Numbered from the stretch's first letter, positions 54,095 to 63,235 are shown. The stretch is 64,000 nt of DNA from Alcaligenes sp. SORT26 (GCF_017377875.1 NZ_CP070975.1:930001-994000), one strand, 5' to 3'. A program made the numbers and translations. The notes: a model not told the origin generated them from the sequence alone.

Positions 54095-54865
54095 TTATGC
54101 TCGTATCTTGCTGAATAATTTAAAGAAATTTTCCGTACTTGCCTCTTCCACTTCCTTGACCGAAATGCCACGCAACTCTGCAATCTTCTCGGCCACATGA
54201 ATCACCAGGGAAGGATTGTTCATTTTGCCGCGATAAGGCACCGGTGCCAGAAAAGGCGAGTCTGTCTCGATCAACAAGCGATCCAGCGGCACCCGCTGGG
54301 CGACCTCCTGCAACTGGGTCGCGCTCTTGAACGTCACGATACCGGAGAAGGAAATATAGAAGTTCAACTCCATCGCTGCCTGCGCGACTTCCCAGGTTTC
54401 GGTGAAGCAATGCATCACGCCCCCGGCGATCTGCGCTTGCTCTTCACGCATGATGGCAATGGTGTCCGCACTGGCCGAGCGGGTATGGATAATCAGGGGC
54501 AGGCCCGATTCGCGACTGGCCCGAATATGGGTACGGAAACGCTCACGCTGCCAATCCAGGGGTTCTTGCAAACGGTAGTAGTCCAGGCCTGTTTCACCAA
54601 TGGCCACGACCTTAGGGTCTTGAGCGTGCTGCAACAGCTCCTGCACGGTAGGCTCCGTTACTTTCTCGTAATCCGGATGCACGCCAACCGAGGCAAACAA
54701 GTGCGAGTGAGGACGAACCAGGTCCATCAGACCGGGCCAATCGTCCATATCCACGCTGACCACCAGCGCACAGCCCACCTGGTTCTGGCGCATCTTGTCC
54801 AGAATATCGTCCAGATTTTCAGCAAGTTCGGGGAAATTAAGATGGCAATGCGAATCAACAAACAT
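54095..54865 (-). CDS. TatD-family metal-dependent deoxyribonuclease
   Basis: A 256-residue TIM-barrel hydrolase. Metal-binding residues are in MFVDSHCHLNFPE, AIGETGLDYYR, PLIIHTRSA, GVMHCFTETW and LIETDSPFLAP, the complete TatD set. These enzymes act as 3'-5' DNA exonucleases in repair; the family also includes D-aminoacyl-tRNA deacylase-like members. ATG 54865 fits the family start; an ATG 11 codons earlier overlaps the end of holB. It follows holB by 17 bases in the same operon. Confidence 0.93.
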   Translation of the reverse strand: MFVDSHCHLNFPELAENLDDILDKMRQNQVGCALVVSVDMDDWPGLMDLVRPHSHLFASVGVHPDYEKVTEPTVQELLQHAQDPKVVAIGETGLDYYRLQEPLDWQRERFRTHIRASRESGLPLIIHTRSASADTIAIMREEQAQIAGGVMHCFTETWEVAQAAMELNFYISFSGIVTFKSATQLQEVAQRVPLDRLLIETDSPFLAPVPYRGKMNNPSLVIHVAEKIAELRGISVKEVEEASTENFFKLFSKIRA

Positions 54866-54882
54866 GATTAGACGGTACTTTT

Positions 54883-55932
54883 TTAAACACGACGACATGC
54901 CTGATGCAATCGATCCAGAGCATGATGAATAAACAATTTAGCATTGAGCGGGTGGTTGCCCAGCGCCTTTTGCTGAACCAGCCACTTCAAGGCTTCGGTA
55001 ACAGCAGCGGTATTGGATTGAGCCGCCAGGGCATCAATACGTTTTTGCAGGGACGGATAATACCGCGCCGCTTGCGCAAAACCAGCCAACTGGATGTCGA
55101 CAAACAGGCGCTGCCAGTGATCAATCCATTCCTGAGCAGGCAATTTTTCCAAGGTATCGGCCAGAGACAAATCCGCTTCACGCCCCGCTTTCAACACCCC
55201 ATCCATCCAGGCACTTAACCAGTCCGGGCACGGGGCATTCATCTGCTGGCTGGCACTTAGCGCCTTTAAAGGTGCCCCGCCCCAGGCAGCCAACCAGTCC
55301 GAGGCCTGATCCACTCCTTGCTGTTCCAACCATTGCACGGATTGCGCCACGTCAGGGGCAGGCAAAGGCAAACGGCGGCAACGGGAAACCAGCGTAGGCA
55401 ACAGTCGGTCTGGTGCATCCGCAACTAGCAGGAATACGGTGCGGTCGGCGGGTTCTTCCAATACTTTCAACAACGCATTGGCTGATACCAGATTCAGAGC
55501 CTGGGCAGGATACAAAACGGCTACCCGCCACCCACCTCTATGAGTAGCGGTATTGAACCAATGTTGCAACTGGCGCAATTGCTCTACCCGTATCTCACGC
55601 GATGGGTTTTTACGTGCAGCCGCATCTTTAGCCAACTCCCCTTCCTGGGTATCTGGCCCTTGCTCTTCCAGGGCGACCGCATCAGGACGCAGCAGGCGCA
55701 AATCTGGGTGATTCCCGCCTCGCACCCACTGACAGGCCTGGCATTGGCCACAAGCCAGCCCTTGCACGGTTTGATCGCACAATAAACTGGCTGCTGCTGC
55801 ACGGGCGAACTGCGCCTTGCCGATACCCGGCAGACCGTGGATCAGCCAGGCATGGGCAAAACGCTCCCGATTACCCAACCAGCTTTGGGCGGTCTCGATT
55901 TGCCAGGGTAGAAAAGTCAAACTATCAGACAC
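54883..55932 (-). CDS. holB: DNA polymerase III delta-prime subunit
   Basis: A 349-residue clamp-loader subunit. The AAA+ domain has HGLPGIGKAQFARAAA, the zinc-binding cysteines CxxCxxC in ACGQCQACQW and the sensor region LVADAPDRLLPTLVSRCRRLPL with the SRC motif conserved. Start is GTG with GAGG eight bases upstream. In related genera holB follows mltG and tmk; here mltG is 1 kb upstream on the same strand but the gene in between is inverted and is not tmk. Confidence 0.93.
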   Translation of the reverse strand: MSDSLTFLPWQIETAQSWLGNRERFAHAWLIHGLPGIGKAQFARAAAASLLCDQTVQGLACGQCQACQWVRGGNHPDLRLLRPDAVALEEQGPDTQEGELAKDAAARKNPSREIRVEQLRQLQHWFNTATHRGGWRVAVLYPAQALNLVSANALLKVLEEPADRTVFLLVADAPDRLLPTLVSRCRRLPLPAPDVAQSVQWLEQQGVDQASDWLAAWGGAPLKALSASQQMNAPCPDWLSAWMDGVLKAGREADLSLADTLEKLPAQEWIDHWQRLFVDIQLAGFAQAARYYPSLQKRIDALAAQSNTAAVTEALKWLVQQKALGNHPLNAKLFIHHALDRLHQACRRV

Positions 55933-56068
55933 CGTATTGCCTCAAGGTTGCACATCAAAAGGCCTGATTCACGCAGGAAAGACAGGGTCATCGCCCCTGC
56001 TTGAACAGCTCAGCGCACATTGTAATATGAACCGGTAAAATGCCTGCTCCACTACCAAGGATGATGAA

Positions 56069-56878
56069 GTGAGCTTATTGATCGGGCTGGCCGCCAAAGC
56101 GCGTTCTGGCAAAGATACGGTGGCCAATTTGCTACTGGCACAAAACCCCTTACTGGCGGCCTATGCCTTGGCCGACCCCGTCAAAATGGGCTGTGAAGTG
56201 CTGTTTGGCCTAAGTCCGGCCCAGGCCTGGACGGACGATAGCCTGAAAGAAGTGCCTATTACCCTGTGGCAGCGCTCCCCCAGACAGTGTTTTCAGCTAC
56301 TGGGAACAGACTGGATGCGCCAACGTGACCCCGACCACTGGTTGCGCCGTGCCCAGCATGTGCTGGAATTTGGGCCGGGCGTGCCCATGGCCAAGAACAT
56401 TCAGGACTACTCGGTCTGGGCGCTGGCCCTGGCCGCCATTTACGGCATGTCGCCCGAGCACCTGGATGACGAGCGGGCCGATCACATTGATACTTTTTGG
56501 GGTTTGAGCCCGCGTCAGGCTGTAGAGCACCTGCGTAGTCAGGTTCTGGCCGAGTACCCGGATTACGAGCAGCGCCGCCACACCTTGCCCCTGCTCCAGC
56601 CCAGCCACCAGCTTCCTGACATGAGTCAGGCCCGCTGCCTGCTGATTAAAGACATTCGTTACGAAAACGAAGCCAGTTTCATCCGCGAGCATGGCGGAGA
56701 GATTTGGCATATCGAACGTGCCGGTAATCCGGTTATCAGCCAACACTCTTCCGAGTGGGGTGTGGAACGCGCCCCCCAGGACTATCTGATTCGCAATGAC
56801 GCGGGCCTGGAAGAACTGGCCAGCAAGGTCCATGATTTGTGGACGGGGTTCACGCAACGGCACGGCTTAAAGCTTTGA
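56069..56878 (+). CDS. Phage-type deoxynucleoside monophosphate kinase
   Basis: A 269-residue P-loop kinase. The nucleotide-binding loop is AAKARSGKDTVANLL (about 8-22), with the GKD-type P-loop typical of phage T4/T5-like dNMP kinases rather than of thymidylate kinase (Tmk). The family features DWMRQRDPDHWLRRAQ and the C-terminal DYLIRNDAGLEELASKVHDLW support this. The enzyme would convert dNMPs to dNDPs. It occupies the position where tmk is usually found between mltG and holB but runs in the opposite direction. Start is GTG. Confidence 0.8.
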   Translation: MSLLIGLAAKARSGKDTVANLLLAQNPLLAAYALADPVKMGCEVLFGLSPAQAWTDDSLKEVPITLWQRSPRQCFQLLGTDWMRQRDPDHWLRRAQHVLEFGPGVPMAKNIQDYSVWALALAAIYGMSPEHLDDERADHIDTFWGLSPRQAVEHLRSQVLAEYPDYEQRRHTLPLLQPSHQLPDMSQARCLLIKDIRYENEASFIREHGGEIWHIERAGNPVISQHSSEWGVERAPQDYLIRNDAGLEELASKVHDLWTGFTQRHGLKL

Positions 56879-56940
56879 CGCCTTGATGCCTGAATAGCGC
56901 CTAGCCGTACAGCACCATCAAACAGTCTCCCAAAAGCATT

Positions 56941-56960
56941 CAGGCCCCTAATGGGGCCTG
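56941..56960. terminator. Hairpin between convergent dNMP kinase and mltG genes
   Basis: CAGGCCCC / GGGGCCTG with a four-base loop; no strong T-run on either side. It is shared by two converging genes. Confidence 0.6.
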
Positions 56961-56966
56961 ATCGAT

Positions 56967-57974
56967 TTATCGCTTCAGAATATATTTGGCGACTGCCCGA
57001 TTATGCGCGGCCAGATTTGCCGAGAATTCGCTGGTTCCATCCCCACGCGACACAAAATAATAGAAATTATGTTTTTCGGGATGCAAGGTCGCCATCAAGG
57101 ACGCTTTGCCGGGGCTGGCGATGGGAGTTGGTGGTAGCCCCGTACGGGTGTAGGTATTCCAGGGTGTGTCCGTCGTCAGATCGCGCTTGCGGATGCGGCC
57201 GTCATAGGCTGAACCCATGCCATAAATGACGGTTGGATCTGTCTGCAAAGGCATACCCACACGCAGACGGTTCATGAACACTCCGGCCACACGTGCACGG
57301 TCCTGGCTGTGCCCTGTCTCACGTTCCACGATAGAGGCCATTATCAGTGCTTCGTAGGGGCTTTTCAGGGGCAAATCGGCATCACGGTCGGCCCACAACT
57401 GCTCCAGCAACTCCTGCTGAGCCTGAAAGCCGCGACGCATAATGTCCACATCAGCCGTACCCGGTACAAATACATAGGTATCGGGATAGAACAGACCTTC
57501 GGGGTGGACAGCCTCCACACCAAAGCGCTGCAGCAAGTCCGCGTCGCTAACATCACCCAAGGTTTGTCGAACCTGGGGATTGGCCGCCAAGGTGTCGCGA
57601 ATACGCTGATAGGTCCACCCCTCGGGAATGGTCAGGCGAGTTTGCAGCATATTGCCGCTGGACATACGCTCCATCACCATCCACGGAGTATCACCGCGCA
57701 CCGCTTCATACGCCCCCGCCTGCAAAGACGTGTCCAGGCCGGAGAAGCGTGCCATCCAGACAAACGCATCTTCCTGAATATCGATCCCGGCCTGCTGCAT
57801 GCTGCGTGCAATCGCGCGCGGGCCAGAACCTGCTGGCACCACATAGTCGATGCGTTCAGCACTCATGGTGACAGGCTGCTTTTTAGCCCAATACCAGGCG
57901 CCACCCGCTATCACACAGGCGGCCACCACCAACAGGCCCAATAGGGCGGAGAAAATCTTGACAGTTTTTTTCAT
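56967..57974 (-). CDS. mltG: Endolytic transglycosylase MltG
   Basis: A 335-residue inner-membrane enzyme anchored by one N-terminal helix (VKIFSALLGLLVVAACVIAGG). The YceG domain carries the catalytic Glu in MASIVERETGHSQDRARVAGVFMNRL region, plus TDPTVIYGMG, TYTRTGLPPTPIASPG and NFYYFVSRGDGTSEFS. MltG cuts nascent peptidoglycan strands and sets their length. It is probably the first gene of the unit running toward holB, interrupted by the inverted dNMP kinase gene. Confidence 0.95.
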   Translation of the reverse strand: MKKTVKIFSALLGLLVVAACVIAGGAWYWAKKQPVTMSAERIDYVVPAGSGPRAIARSMQQAGIDIQEDAFVWMARFSGLDTSLQAGAYEAVRGDTPWMVMERMSSGNMLQTRLTIPEGWTYQRIRDTLAANPQVRQTLGDVSDADLLQRFGVEAVHPEGLFYPDTYVFVPGTADVDIMRRGFQAQQELLEQLWADRDADLPLKSPYEALIMASIVERETGHSQDRARVAGVFMNRLRVGMPLQTDPTVIYGMGSAYDGRIRKRDLTTDTPWNTYTRTGLPPTPIASPGKASLMATLHPEKHNFYYFVSRGDGTSEFSANLAAHNRAVAKYILKR

Positions 57975-58167
57975 GCGAGCGCTATTGTAAACAGAATGAG
58001 GCGGCTTATTCCTGAATATGTGTCACAGCTAAACACAGAAACCGGGACCCGCCAGCACGGCAGGCTCCTTCTATCCAGCCCATGCCCTGATCCCAGCGGG
58101 GATATGCCCCTTGAAGCAGCCTCACACACGGTATCATTGATGTTTAAATTTATTCTTTCGCTCAGCC

Positions 58168-59103
58168 ATGACCGGAATGTCTGCCCCCCTCTCCTTTACC
58201 CTGCCTGATTTGTGCGTCCTCCAGTTTCAGGGAGCCGATGCCGTTTCCTTTCTCCACGCCCAAGTCAGCAATGATCTGGAGCATTTGGCCGCTGATCAAG
58301 CCTGCATCGCCGCCTATTGCACCGCCAAGGGCCGCAGCCTGGCGACCATGGTGCTCTGGCGAGAGCAGGACGAAACGGTCTTTGCCCTGGTACGCCGTGA
58401 TTTAAGCGAAGCCCTGATCAAGCGCCTGCGCATGTTTGTGCTGCGTAGCAAAGTGACAATCAGCCTGTCCGAGCTGCAGGTGTACGGCGTGGCGGACTCA
58501 TCTCCTGCCCAAGCCGTCTGGAGCCTACGCCGCGATGGCACAGACACTTTGATTCAGGCACCGGGCGAGCTGAATGGTTTACGCCGCTTCTGGCGGGTTT
58601 CGCCACTGCAGGACGCGGCGGCACAAGCGTCTGAAGGCCGCTGGGAAAGCGCAGATATTCTGGCAGGTTTGCCCTGGATTGGCGCCGCTACCCAGGACTT
58701 GTTCATCCCCCAGACCCTGAATCTGGATCTGATTGGCGGGATCAACTTCAAGAAAGGCTGCTATCCCGGTCAGGAAGTAGTGGCGCGCAGCCACTACCGA
58801 GGCACTATCAAGCGACGCATGATGGCGGCCCGTACCGCCGTGTTGGACACAGCCCCACAGGTACAGGAAGGTTCAGATGTGTTTTTGCGTTCGAGCACAG
58901 ATACAAGCGCAGAACTCGCCGCCGCCGCCCGCATTATCAACCAAACCTGGTTGGCCGAGCAGCAACGCAGCTATATCTTGATGGAAGTGGTGCTGGCAGA
59001 TCTGGAACAAGGCCAGTTTCAACTGGAGCAAGGACAGGCGCTGGAACTGCAGCCCCTGCCCTATGCGCTGCCAGAGCTTAGCTCTTCTGACGGTACAAAT
59101 TAA
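58168..59103 (+). CDS. ygfZ: Folate-binding iron-sulfur assembly protein YgfZ
   Basis: A 311-residue GcvT-like protein. It contains the diagnostic KGCYPGQEVVARSHYRGTIKRRM region (about 192-214) with the conserved Cys, and an N-terminal FLHAQVSNDLEHL block. YgfZ binds tetrahydrofolate and helps build or repair Fe-S clusters in enzymes such as MiaB. It is divergent from mltG, a widespread arrangement. Its 3' end overlaps the convergent mmsB gene by 26 bases. Start ATG 58168 or 58177 cannot be decided, as neither has a strong ribosome site. Confidence 0.92.
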   Translation: MTGMSAPLSFTLPDLCVLQFQGADAVSFLHAQVSNDLEHLAADQACIAAYCTAKGRSLATMVLWREQDETVFALVRRDLSEALIKRLRMFVLRSKVTISLSELQVYGVADSSPAQAVWSLRRDGTDTLIQAPGELNGLRRFWRVSPLQDAAAQASEGRWESADILAGLPWIGAATQDLFIPQTLNLDLIGGINFKKGCYPGQEVVARSHYRGTIKRRMMAARTAVLDTAPQVQEGSDVFLRSSTDTSAELAAAARIINQTWLAEQQRSYILMEVVLADLEQGQFQLEQGQALELQPLPYALPELSSSDGTN

Positions 59104-59974
59104 GAATGCTGGAGAAATCCAGTCCCGCATTCTGACCTTGTGCGGCGTGCAAGGCGAACAGGTTACGAGCCAGTTCGCCTAAAGGCGTCGCACTGTTCTG
59201 GCTGACAGCCGCATCGGCCGCCAAACCCAAGTCTTTCAGCATCAGGCCCGTCGCAAAACCGCCCTGATAATCACGCGAAGCCGGTACATCCGGCATTACC
59301 CCAGGCCAGGGGTTGTACAGCTCGGTTGCCCAGTTGCGACCGGAACTGCGCGCCATAATGGTCGACAGCACGGCGGGGTCCAGACCGTGGGCCACGCCCA
59401 AAGCCAGGGCTTCGGACGTACCCGCCATCAAAATCCCCAAGAGCATATTGTTGCAGATCTTGGCAACCTGACCGGCTCCGGTTTTACCGGCATGGAAAAT
59501 GTTCTTCCCCATGGCGTCCAGATAAGGGCGAGCCTTTTCCAGCGCCTGGTCTTCGCCCCCGACCATAAAGGTCAAAGTGCCTGCAATCGCACCGCCCGTC
59601 CCACCAGAAACAGGCGCATCCAGCATGATCAGACCCAGCGTCGCGGCTTTGGCCGCCAAATCCTGACTGGTTTGCGCATCAATCGTGCTGCAATCGACCA
59701 GTACCGTACCGGGGGCAACGGCCAGCAACAAGCCGTTGTCGCCCTCGTAGACCTGGCGCACATGGCGGCCTGCAGGCAGCATGGTAAAGACCATCTGCGC
59801 ATCTTTGGCGATTTGCACCGCCGACTCCCCCACTTGCGCGCCCGCGGCCTGCAGCTCTTTCATGGCCTCCGCATTCAGGTCAAACACCTTCAGGCTATGA
59901 CCGGCCTTGAGCAGATTCAGCGCCATGGGTTTGCCCATATGGCCCAGCCCGATAAATGCAATCGTGTTACTCAT
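59078..59974 (-). CDS. mmsB: 3-hydroxyisobutyrate dehydrogenase
   Basis: A 298-residue NAD-dependent enzyme oxidising 3-hydroxyisobutyrate to methylmalonate semialdehyde in valine breakdown. Motifs: FIGLGHMGKPMALNLLKAG (nucleotide binding), DAPVSGGTGGAIAGTL (substrate binding), GAGQVAKICNNMLLG with the catalytic Lys, and the final YRQKS. The ATG has GAGGAGAC upstream. It is the third gene of the operon with isobutyryl-CoA dehydrogenase and 3-hydroxyisobutyryl-CoA hydrolase, separated from the latter by a hairpin. Confidence 0.95.
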   Translation of the reverse strand: MSNTIAFIGLGHMGKPMALNLLKAGHSLKVFDLNAEAMKELQAAGAQVGESAVQIAKDAQMVFTMLPAGRHVRQVYEGDNGLLLAVAPGTVLVDCSTIDAQTSQDLAAKAATLGLIMLDAPVSGGTGGAIAGTLTFMVGGEDQALEKARPYLDAMGKNIFHAGKTGAGQVAKICNNMLLGILMAGTSEALALGVAHGLDPAVLSTIMARSSGRNWATELYNPWPGVMPDVPASRDYQGGFATGLMLKDLGLAADAAVSQNSATPLGELARNLFALHAAQGQNAGLDFSSILNLYRQKS

Positions 59975-59993
59975 TTTGTCTCCTCGTAATTAT

Positions 59994-60016
59994 GAAAACG
60001 GCGCCGTCAGGCGCCG
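59994..60016 (-). terminator. Intra-operon GC hairpin before mmsB
   Basis: On the minus strand CGGCGCC / GGCGCCG with a four-base loop is followed by TTTTC, 17 bases past the hydrolase stop. It probably terminates part of the transcripts and lowers mmsB expression. Confidence 0.6.
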
Positions 60017-60032
60017 CAGCGGTCTGCCTGGA

Positions 60033-61160
60033 TCACAGGTCAGCCAAGGGATGAATCGTTTCTGCAGGCCAGGCGGGAACAAAAAAGCGTTCCACCCAGC
60101 GGGCATCAGCCTGTTCCAGCGACGCCGGATTCCAGCGTGGCTGTTTGTCTTTATCAATCAGCAATGCACGTATACCTTCCTGGAAGTCGCCCTGAACACC
60201 ACATTGCAGCGACACAATGTATTCCAGACGGAACACATCAGCCAAAGACAGGTGATGAACACGTTCCAGCAGCTCAAAAGACAAGCGAGCCGAACCTGGC
60301 GCACCTTTGGCAAAGGTTTGCGCGGCACGGGACAGCCAGGGGTCAGGACTGTCCTGCCACTGCTGTAGAGCTTGCGTAATGCGCTCAAATTCACGGCTGG
60401 CGCAGACATCACGCAGCATGCCGTAGTTTTGCTCCAGCGGGCCGCTATCGGGGCGAGCGCCCTCCGCCAAGCGACGCAACACCTGATGCACGCTACTATC
60501 ACATGCAGCACGCTCTGCTGGCCAGTCAGTGCCTTGCAGGGCCTGGAGCAAGGCATCGTAATGTGCTCGGGGCAGATAGGCATCAGCCAGCCCCAGAAAC
60601 AGGCAGTCCGACGCATTGATTTGCGCACCACTCAAGGCCAGGAAATGGCCAATACCCGCAGGCAGGTGCGACAGCATCCAGGTGCCGCCCACATCGGGGA
60701 ACAGGCCAATAGAGATTTCCGGCATGGCAAAACGCGTGGTGTCGGTCACAACGCGATGGCTGGCACCATTAAACAGGCCCACGCCGCCGCCCATCACAAT
60801 CCCGTCGCCCCAGCACAAAATGGGTTTGGGAAAGGTGTGGATCAAATAATCCAGGCGGTATTCCACATCAAAGAATTCACGGGCGTACTCGTTGTTCCAG
60901 GCCGAACCGTCCTGGTTCTTTTGCATGGAGGCATACAGGGAATGCAAATCGCCCCCAGCACACAGCGCCTTGTCGCCCGCGCCACGCAGCACCACCACGG
61001 CAATGCTGTCGTCCTTAGCCCATTCCTGAAACTGCTTGAACAGCAACTGGCACATTTCCAGATTCAGGCCATTGAGTGCCTGTGGGCGATTCAGTGTCGC
61101 AACCCCAATCGCCTTCCCATGTTGGCCGGGCAGGCGATCAAACAAAACAGAATCCGTCAT
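60033..61160 (-). CDS. 3-hydroxyisobutyryl-CoA hydrolase
   Basis: A 375-residue enoyl-CoA hydratase/isomerase-family enzyme. Length and motifs fit HIBCH rather than short crotonases: LNRPQALNGLNLEMC, GAGDKALCAGGDLHSLY, WGDGIVMGGGVGLF, ALPEISIGLFPDVGGTW-like MPEISIGLFPDVGGTWML and a long C-terminal extension. It removes CoA from 3-hydroxyisobutyryl-CoA in valine degradation. Its ATG overlaps the stop of the preceding acyl-CoA dehydrogenase gene by four bases, so translation is coupled. Confidence 0.93.
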   Translation of the reverse strand: MTDSVLFDRLPGQHGKAIGVATLNRPQALNGLNLEMCQLLFKQFQEWAKDDSIAVVVLRGAGDKALCAGGDLHSLYASMQKNQDGSAWNNEYAREFFDVEYRLDYLIHTFPKPILCWGDGIVMGGGVGLFNGASHRVVTDTTRFAMPEISIGLFPDVGGTWMLSHLPAGIGHFLALSGAQINASDCLFLGLADAYLPRAHYDALLQALQGTDWPAERAACDSSVHQVLRRLAEGARPDSGPLEQNYGMLRDVCASREFERITQALQQWQDSPDPWLSRAAQTFAKGAPGSARLSFELLERVHHLSLADVFRLEYIVSLQCGVQGDFQEGIRALLIDKDKQPRWNPASLEQADARWVERFFVPAWPAETIHPLADL

Positions 61161-62305
61161 CGAATATCAGCTCCAAGATCAATGATTTGTCGTGCAATGA
61201 TGACACGCATGATCTCGTTTGTGCCTTCCAGAATCTGGTGCACCCGAGTATCGCGCACCAGTCGCTCAACAGGATAATCCTTCAGATAACCATAACCACC
61301 AAAGAGCTGTTGGGCATCTACGCAAGCCTGAAAGCCCAGATCGGTCGCCAAACGCTTGGCCATGGCGCAGTAAGTACTGGCCTGGCTGCTGCCTGCATCC
61401 AGATGGGACGCGGCCAGGCGCACCATCTGGCGGGCAGCGACCACGCTGGTCAGGATATCGGACAATTTGAATTGCAGGGCCTGGAACTGGTCCAGATGCT
61501 TGCCGAACTGGCGGCGCTCCTGCATGTATTGACGGGCGGCATCGTAAGCGCCTTGGGCGGCTCCCACCGAACAGCAAGCAATATTGATGCGCCCGCCATC
61601 CAGGCCTTTCATGGCCAGCTTGAAGCCCTCGCCTTCTTGACCCAGCATGGCCGAGGCAGGCACACGCACACGCTCGAAAGTGATGCCACGGGTGGACTGG
61701 CTGTTCCAGCCCATTTTCAGTTCTTTACGGCCGTAGGTAATGCCTGCCGCATCAGCAGGAACAGCAAAGGCGGAAATGCCCTTGGGGCCATCGCCCCCGG
61801 TGCGCGCCATCACCACCAGCAAATCCGTATCTCCGGCACCGGAGATGAATGCCTTGCTGCCACTGATCAGGAAGTCGTCCCCATCACGCTCAGCACGGGT
61901 GCGCAGCGAAGCTGCGTCTGAACCGGCACCGGGCTCTGTCAGACAATAGGAGCCCAGCTTCTGGCCACTGCTCAGCAATTCACCCCATTGGGATTTGACC
62001 TCATCCGAGCCCCAGGTGCCCACCATCCAGGTGACCATATTGTGGATAGTCAGAAAAGCGGTGGTCGATGGGTCTACCGCCGCCATTTCCTCGAACACAA
62101 GACTGGATTCCAGGCGTCCCAGACCCAAGCCACCAATGGATTCCGGGGCATAAAGCCCGCAAAAACCCAATTCACCCGCTTTACGGAAGGCCTCAATCGG
62201 GAAAATCTGTTCTTCGTCCCAGCGCGCCGCATGCGGTGCCAGTTCCCCTTCGGCAAACTCACGCGCCGCTTGCGCGAAGGCGTTCTGATCGTCTGTCAGT
62301 ATCAT
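61157..62305 (-). CDS. Isobutyryl-CoA dehydrogenase (acyl-CoA dehydrogenase)
   Basis: A 382-residue FAD enzyme. Family motifs: YCLTEPGAGSDAASLRTRAE (flavin and substrate), KAFISGAG, RQFGKHLDQFQALQFKL, QLFGGYGYLKDYPVERLVRD and the catalytic Glu in ILEGTNEIMRVIIARQ. The setting with HIBCH and MmsB genes identifies isobutyryl-CoA as the most likely substrate. ATG 62305 has AGGAGAC at good spacing and matches the start of relatives; the frame is open 22 residues upstream. It is the first gene of the valine operon. Confidence 0.93.
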   Translation of the reverse strand: MILTDDQNAFAQAAREFAEGELAPHAARWDEEQIFPIEAFRKAGELGFCGLYAPESIGGLGLGRLESSLVFEEMAAVDPSTTAFLTIHNMVTWMVGTWGSDEVKSQWGELLSSGQKLGSYCLTEPGAGSDAASLRTRAERDGDDFLISGSKAFISGAGDTDLLVVMARTGGDGPKGISAFAVPADAAGITYGRKELKMGWNSQSTRGITFERVRVPASAMLGQEGEGFKLAMKGLDGGRINIACCSVGAAQGAYDAARQYMQERRQFGKHLDQFQALQFKLSDILTSVVAARQMVRLAASHLDAGSSQASTYCAMAKRLATDLGFQACVDAQQLFGGYGYLKDYPVERLVRDTRVHQILEGTNEIMRVIIARQIIDLGADIR

Positions 62306-62454
62306 GCTTGTCTCCTTGTTTTTACCCACCATAATGCGAGCCGCCCCCTTTAGTTGTCGTGCTGATGACAATCAGCCCTTTCATAGGGGGCAGAGCAAGG
62401 TAGGAGGCGACAGTCTAGCTGAAAGTGGCGGCCTGATGATCAGGCGCAGAAGAA

Positions 62455-62808
62455 CTAGGCGCGAGCAGGTTTGCGGCGGGGTCTGGCGGCAGCGCGGGCA
62501 GCCAGCTTGTGCGCGTAACGACGACGGCGCGAATCCATAGGGTCAAACACCAGTTCGCGATAGACCTCGACCCGATCCTGGTCTTGCAAGAGCTGATCAA
62601 GCTGGCAACGCTGGCCGTAGACGCCTACGTGCAAAGCATCCAGGCCTTGCTGATCATCCAGAGGAGGCAAACCACATTCGCGCAGACCCTCAGCTATCCC
62701 TGCTTTGAGCAAGGCGTCGCGCACACAACTGCCTGCAGGCAAACGCACAGCGGCTTTCCAGACCTGAGCCTGAGTCGCCACCAGAACGCTGACGGATAAC
62801 TCAGTCAC
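62455..62808 (-). CDS. rnfH: RnfH-family ubiquitin-like protein
   Basis: A 117-residue protein of the RnfH/UPF0125 family with a beta-grasp fold: VTELSVSVLVATQAQVWKAAV at the start, LPPLDDQQGLDALHVGVYGQ, and DQDRVEVYRELVFDPMDSRRRRY. The C-terminus is very basic (AARAAARPRRKPARA). Start is GTG with AGAGG seven bases upstream, overlapping the ratA stop by eight bases. Its function is not known; it is usually paired with ratA opposite smpB, as here. Confidence 0.9.
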   Translation of the reverse strand: MTELSVSVLVATQAQVWKAAVRLPAGSCVRDALLKAGIAEGLRECGLPPLDDQQGLDALHVGVYGQRCQLDQLLQDQDRVEVYRELVFDPMDSRRRRYAHKLAARAAARPRRKPARA

Positions 62809-63235
62809 CGTAAACCTCTTGAGCACGACGAGTGAAGGAATCGATAAAGCTGTTGGCAACGCGGTTGAAGATGGGGCCCACCACCATTTCCAGCGCCCGG
62901 CTGGAGAACTCGTACTCCATCGTGAACACGATCTTGCAACCGTCTTCACCCAGGGGAGTAAACTGCCAGTCTCCCGTCAAGGCCGAGAATGGCCCTTTGA
63001 CCAGGCGCAAGATAATACGATTGGGATAATCGTGTTCGTTACGCGTGGTGAAGGTTTGACGAATACCCGCAATGCTGATGGTAACCGAGGCTTCCATCCC
63101 CTTTTCGTCGCGCTGGTTGACGGTCGCGCCACCACACCAGGGCATGAATTCAGGGTATTTTTCCACCTCTGCGACCAGGTCAAACATCTGTTCACAGCTA
63201 TAAGGAAGGAGGACGGAGCGTTTTACTGTATGCAT
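62801..63235 (-). CDS. ratA: RatA/COQ10-type START-domain protein
   Basis: A 144-residue protein of the polyketide cyclase/COQ10 family: VKRSVLLPYSCEQMFDLVAEVEKYPEFMPWCGG region, then LRLVKGPFSALTGDWQF and the C-terminal ALEMVVGPIFNRVANSFIDSFTRRA region. In Escherichia coli RatA was reported as a toxin that blocks 70S ribosome assembly, while other data support a ubiquinone-binding role. Divergent from smpB across about 59 bases, and overlapping rnfH. Confidence 0.93.
   Translation of the reverse strand: MHTVKRSVLLPYSCEQMFDLVAEVEKYPEFMPWCGGATVNQRDEKGMEASVTISIAGIRQTFTTRNEHDYPNRIILRLVKGPFSALTGDWQFTPLGEDGCKIVFTMEYEFSSRALEMVVGPIFNRVANSFIDSFTRRAQEVYGD

Noticed and set aside
60372..61277. A 301-codon plus-strand frame
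   Set aside because: Antisense to the 3-hydroxyisobutyryl-CoA hydrolase gene; composition and lack of motifs mark it as a shadow.
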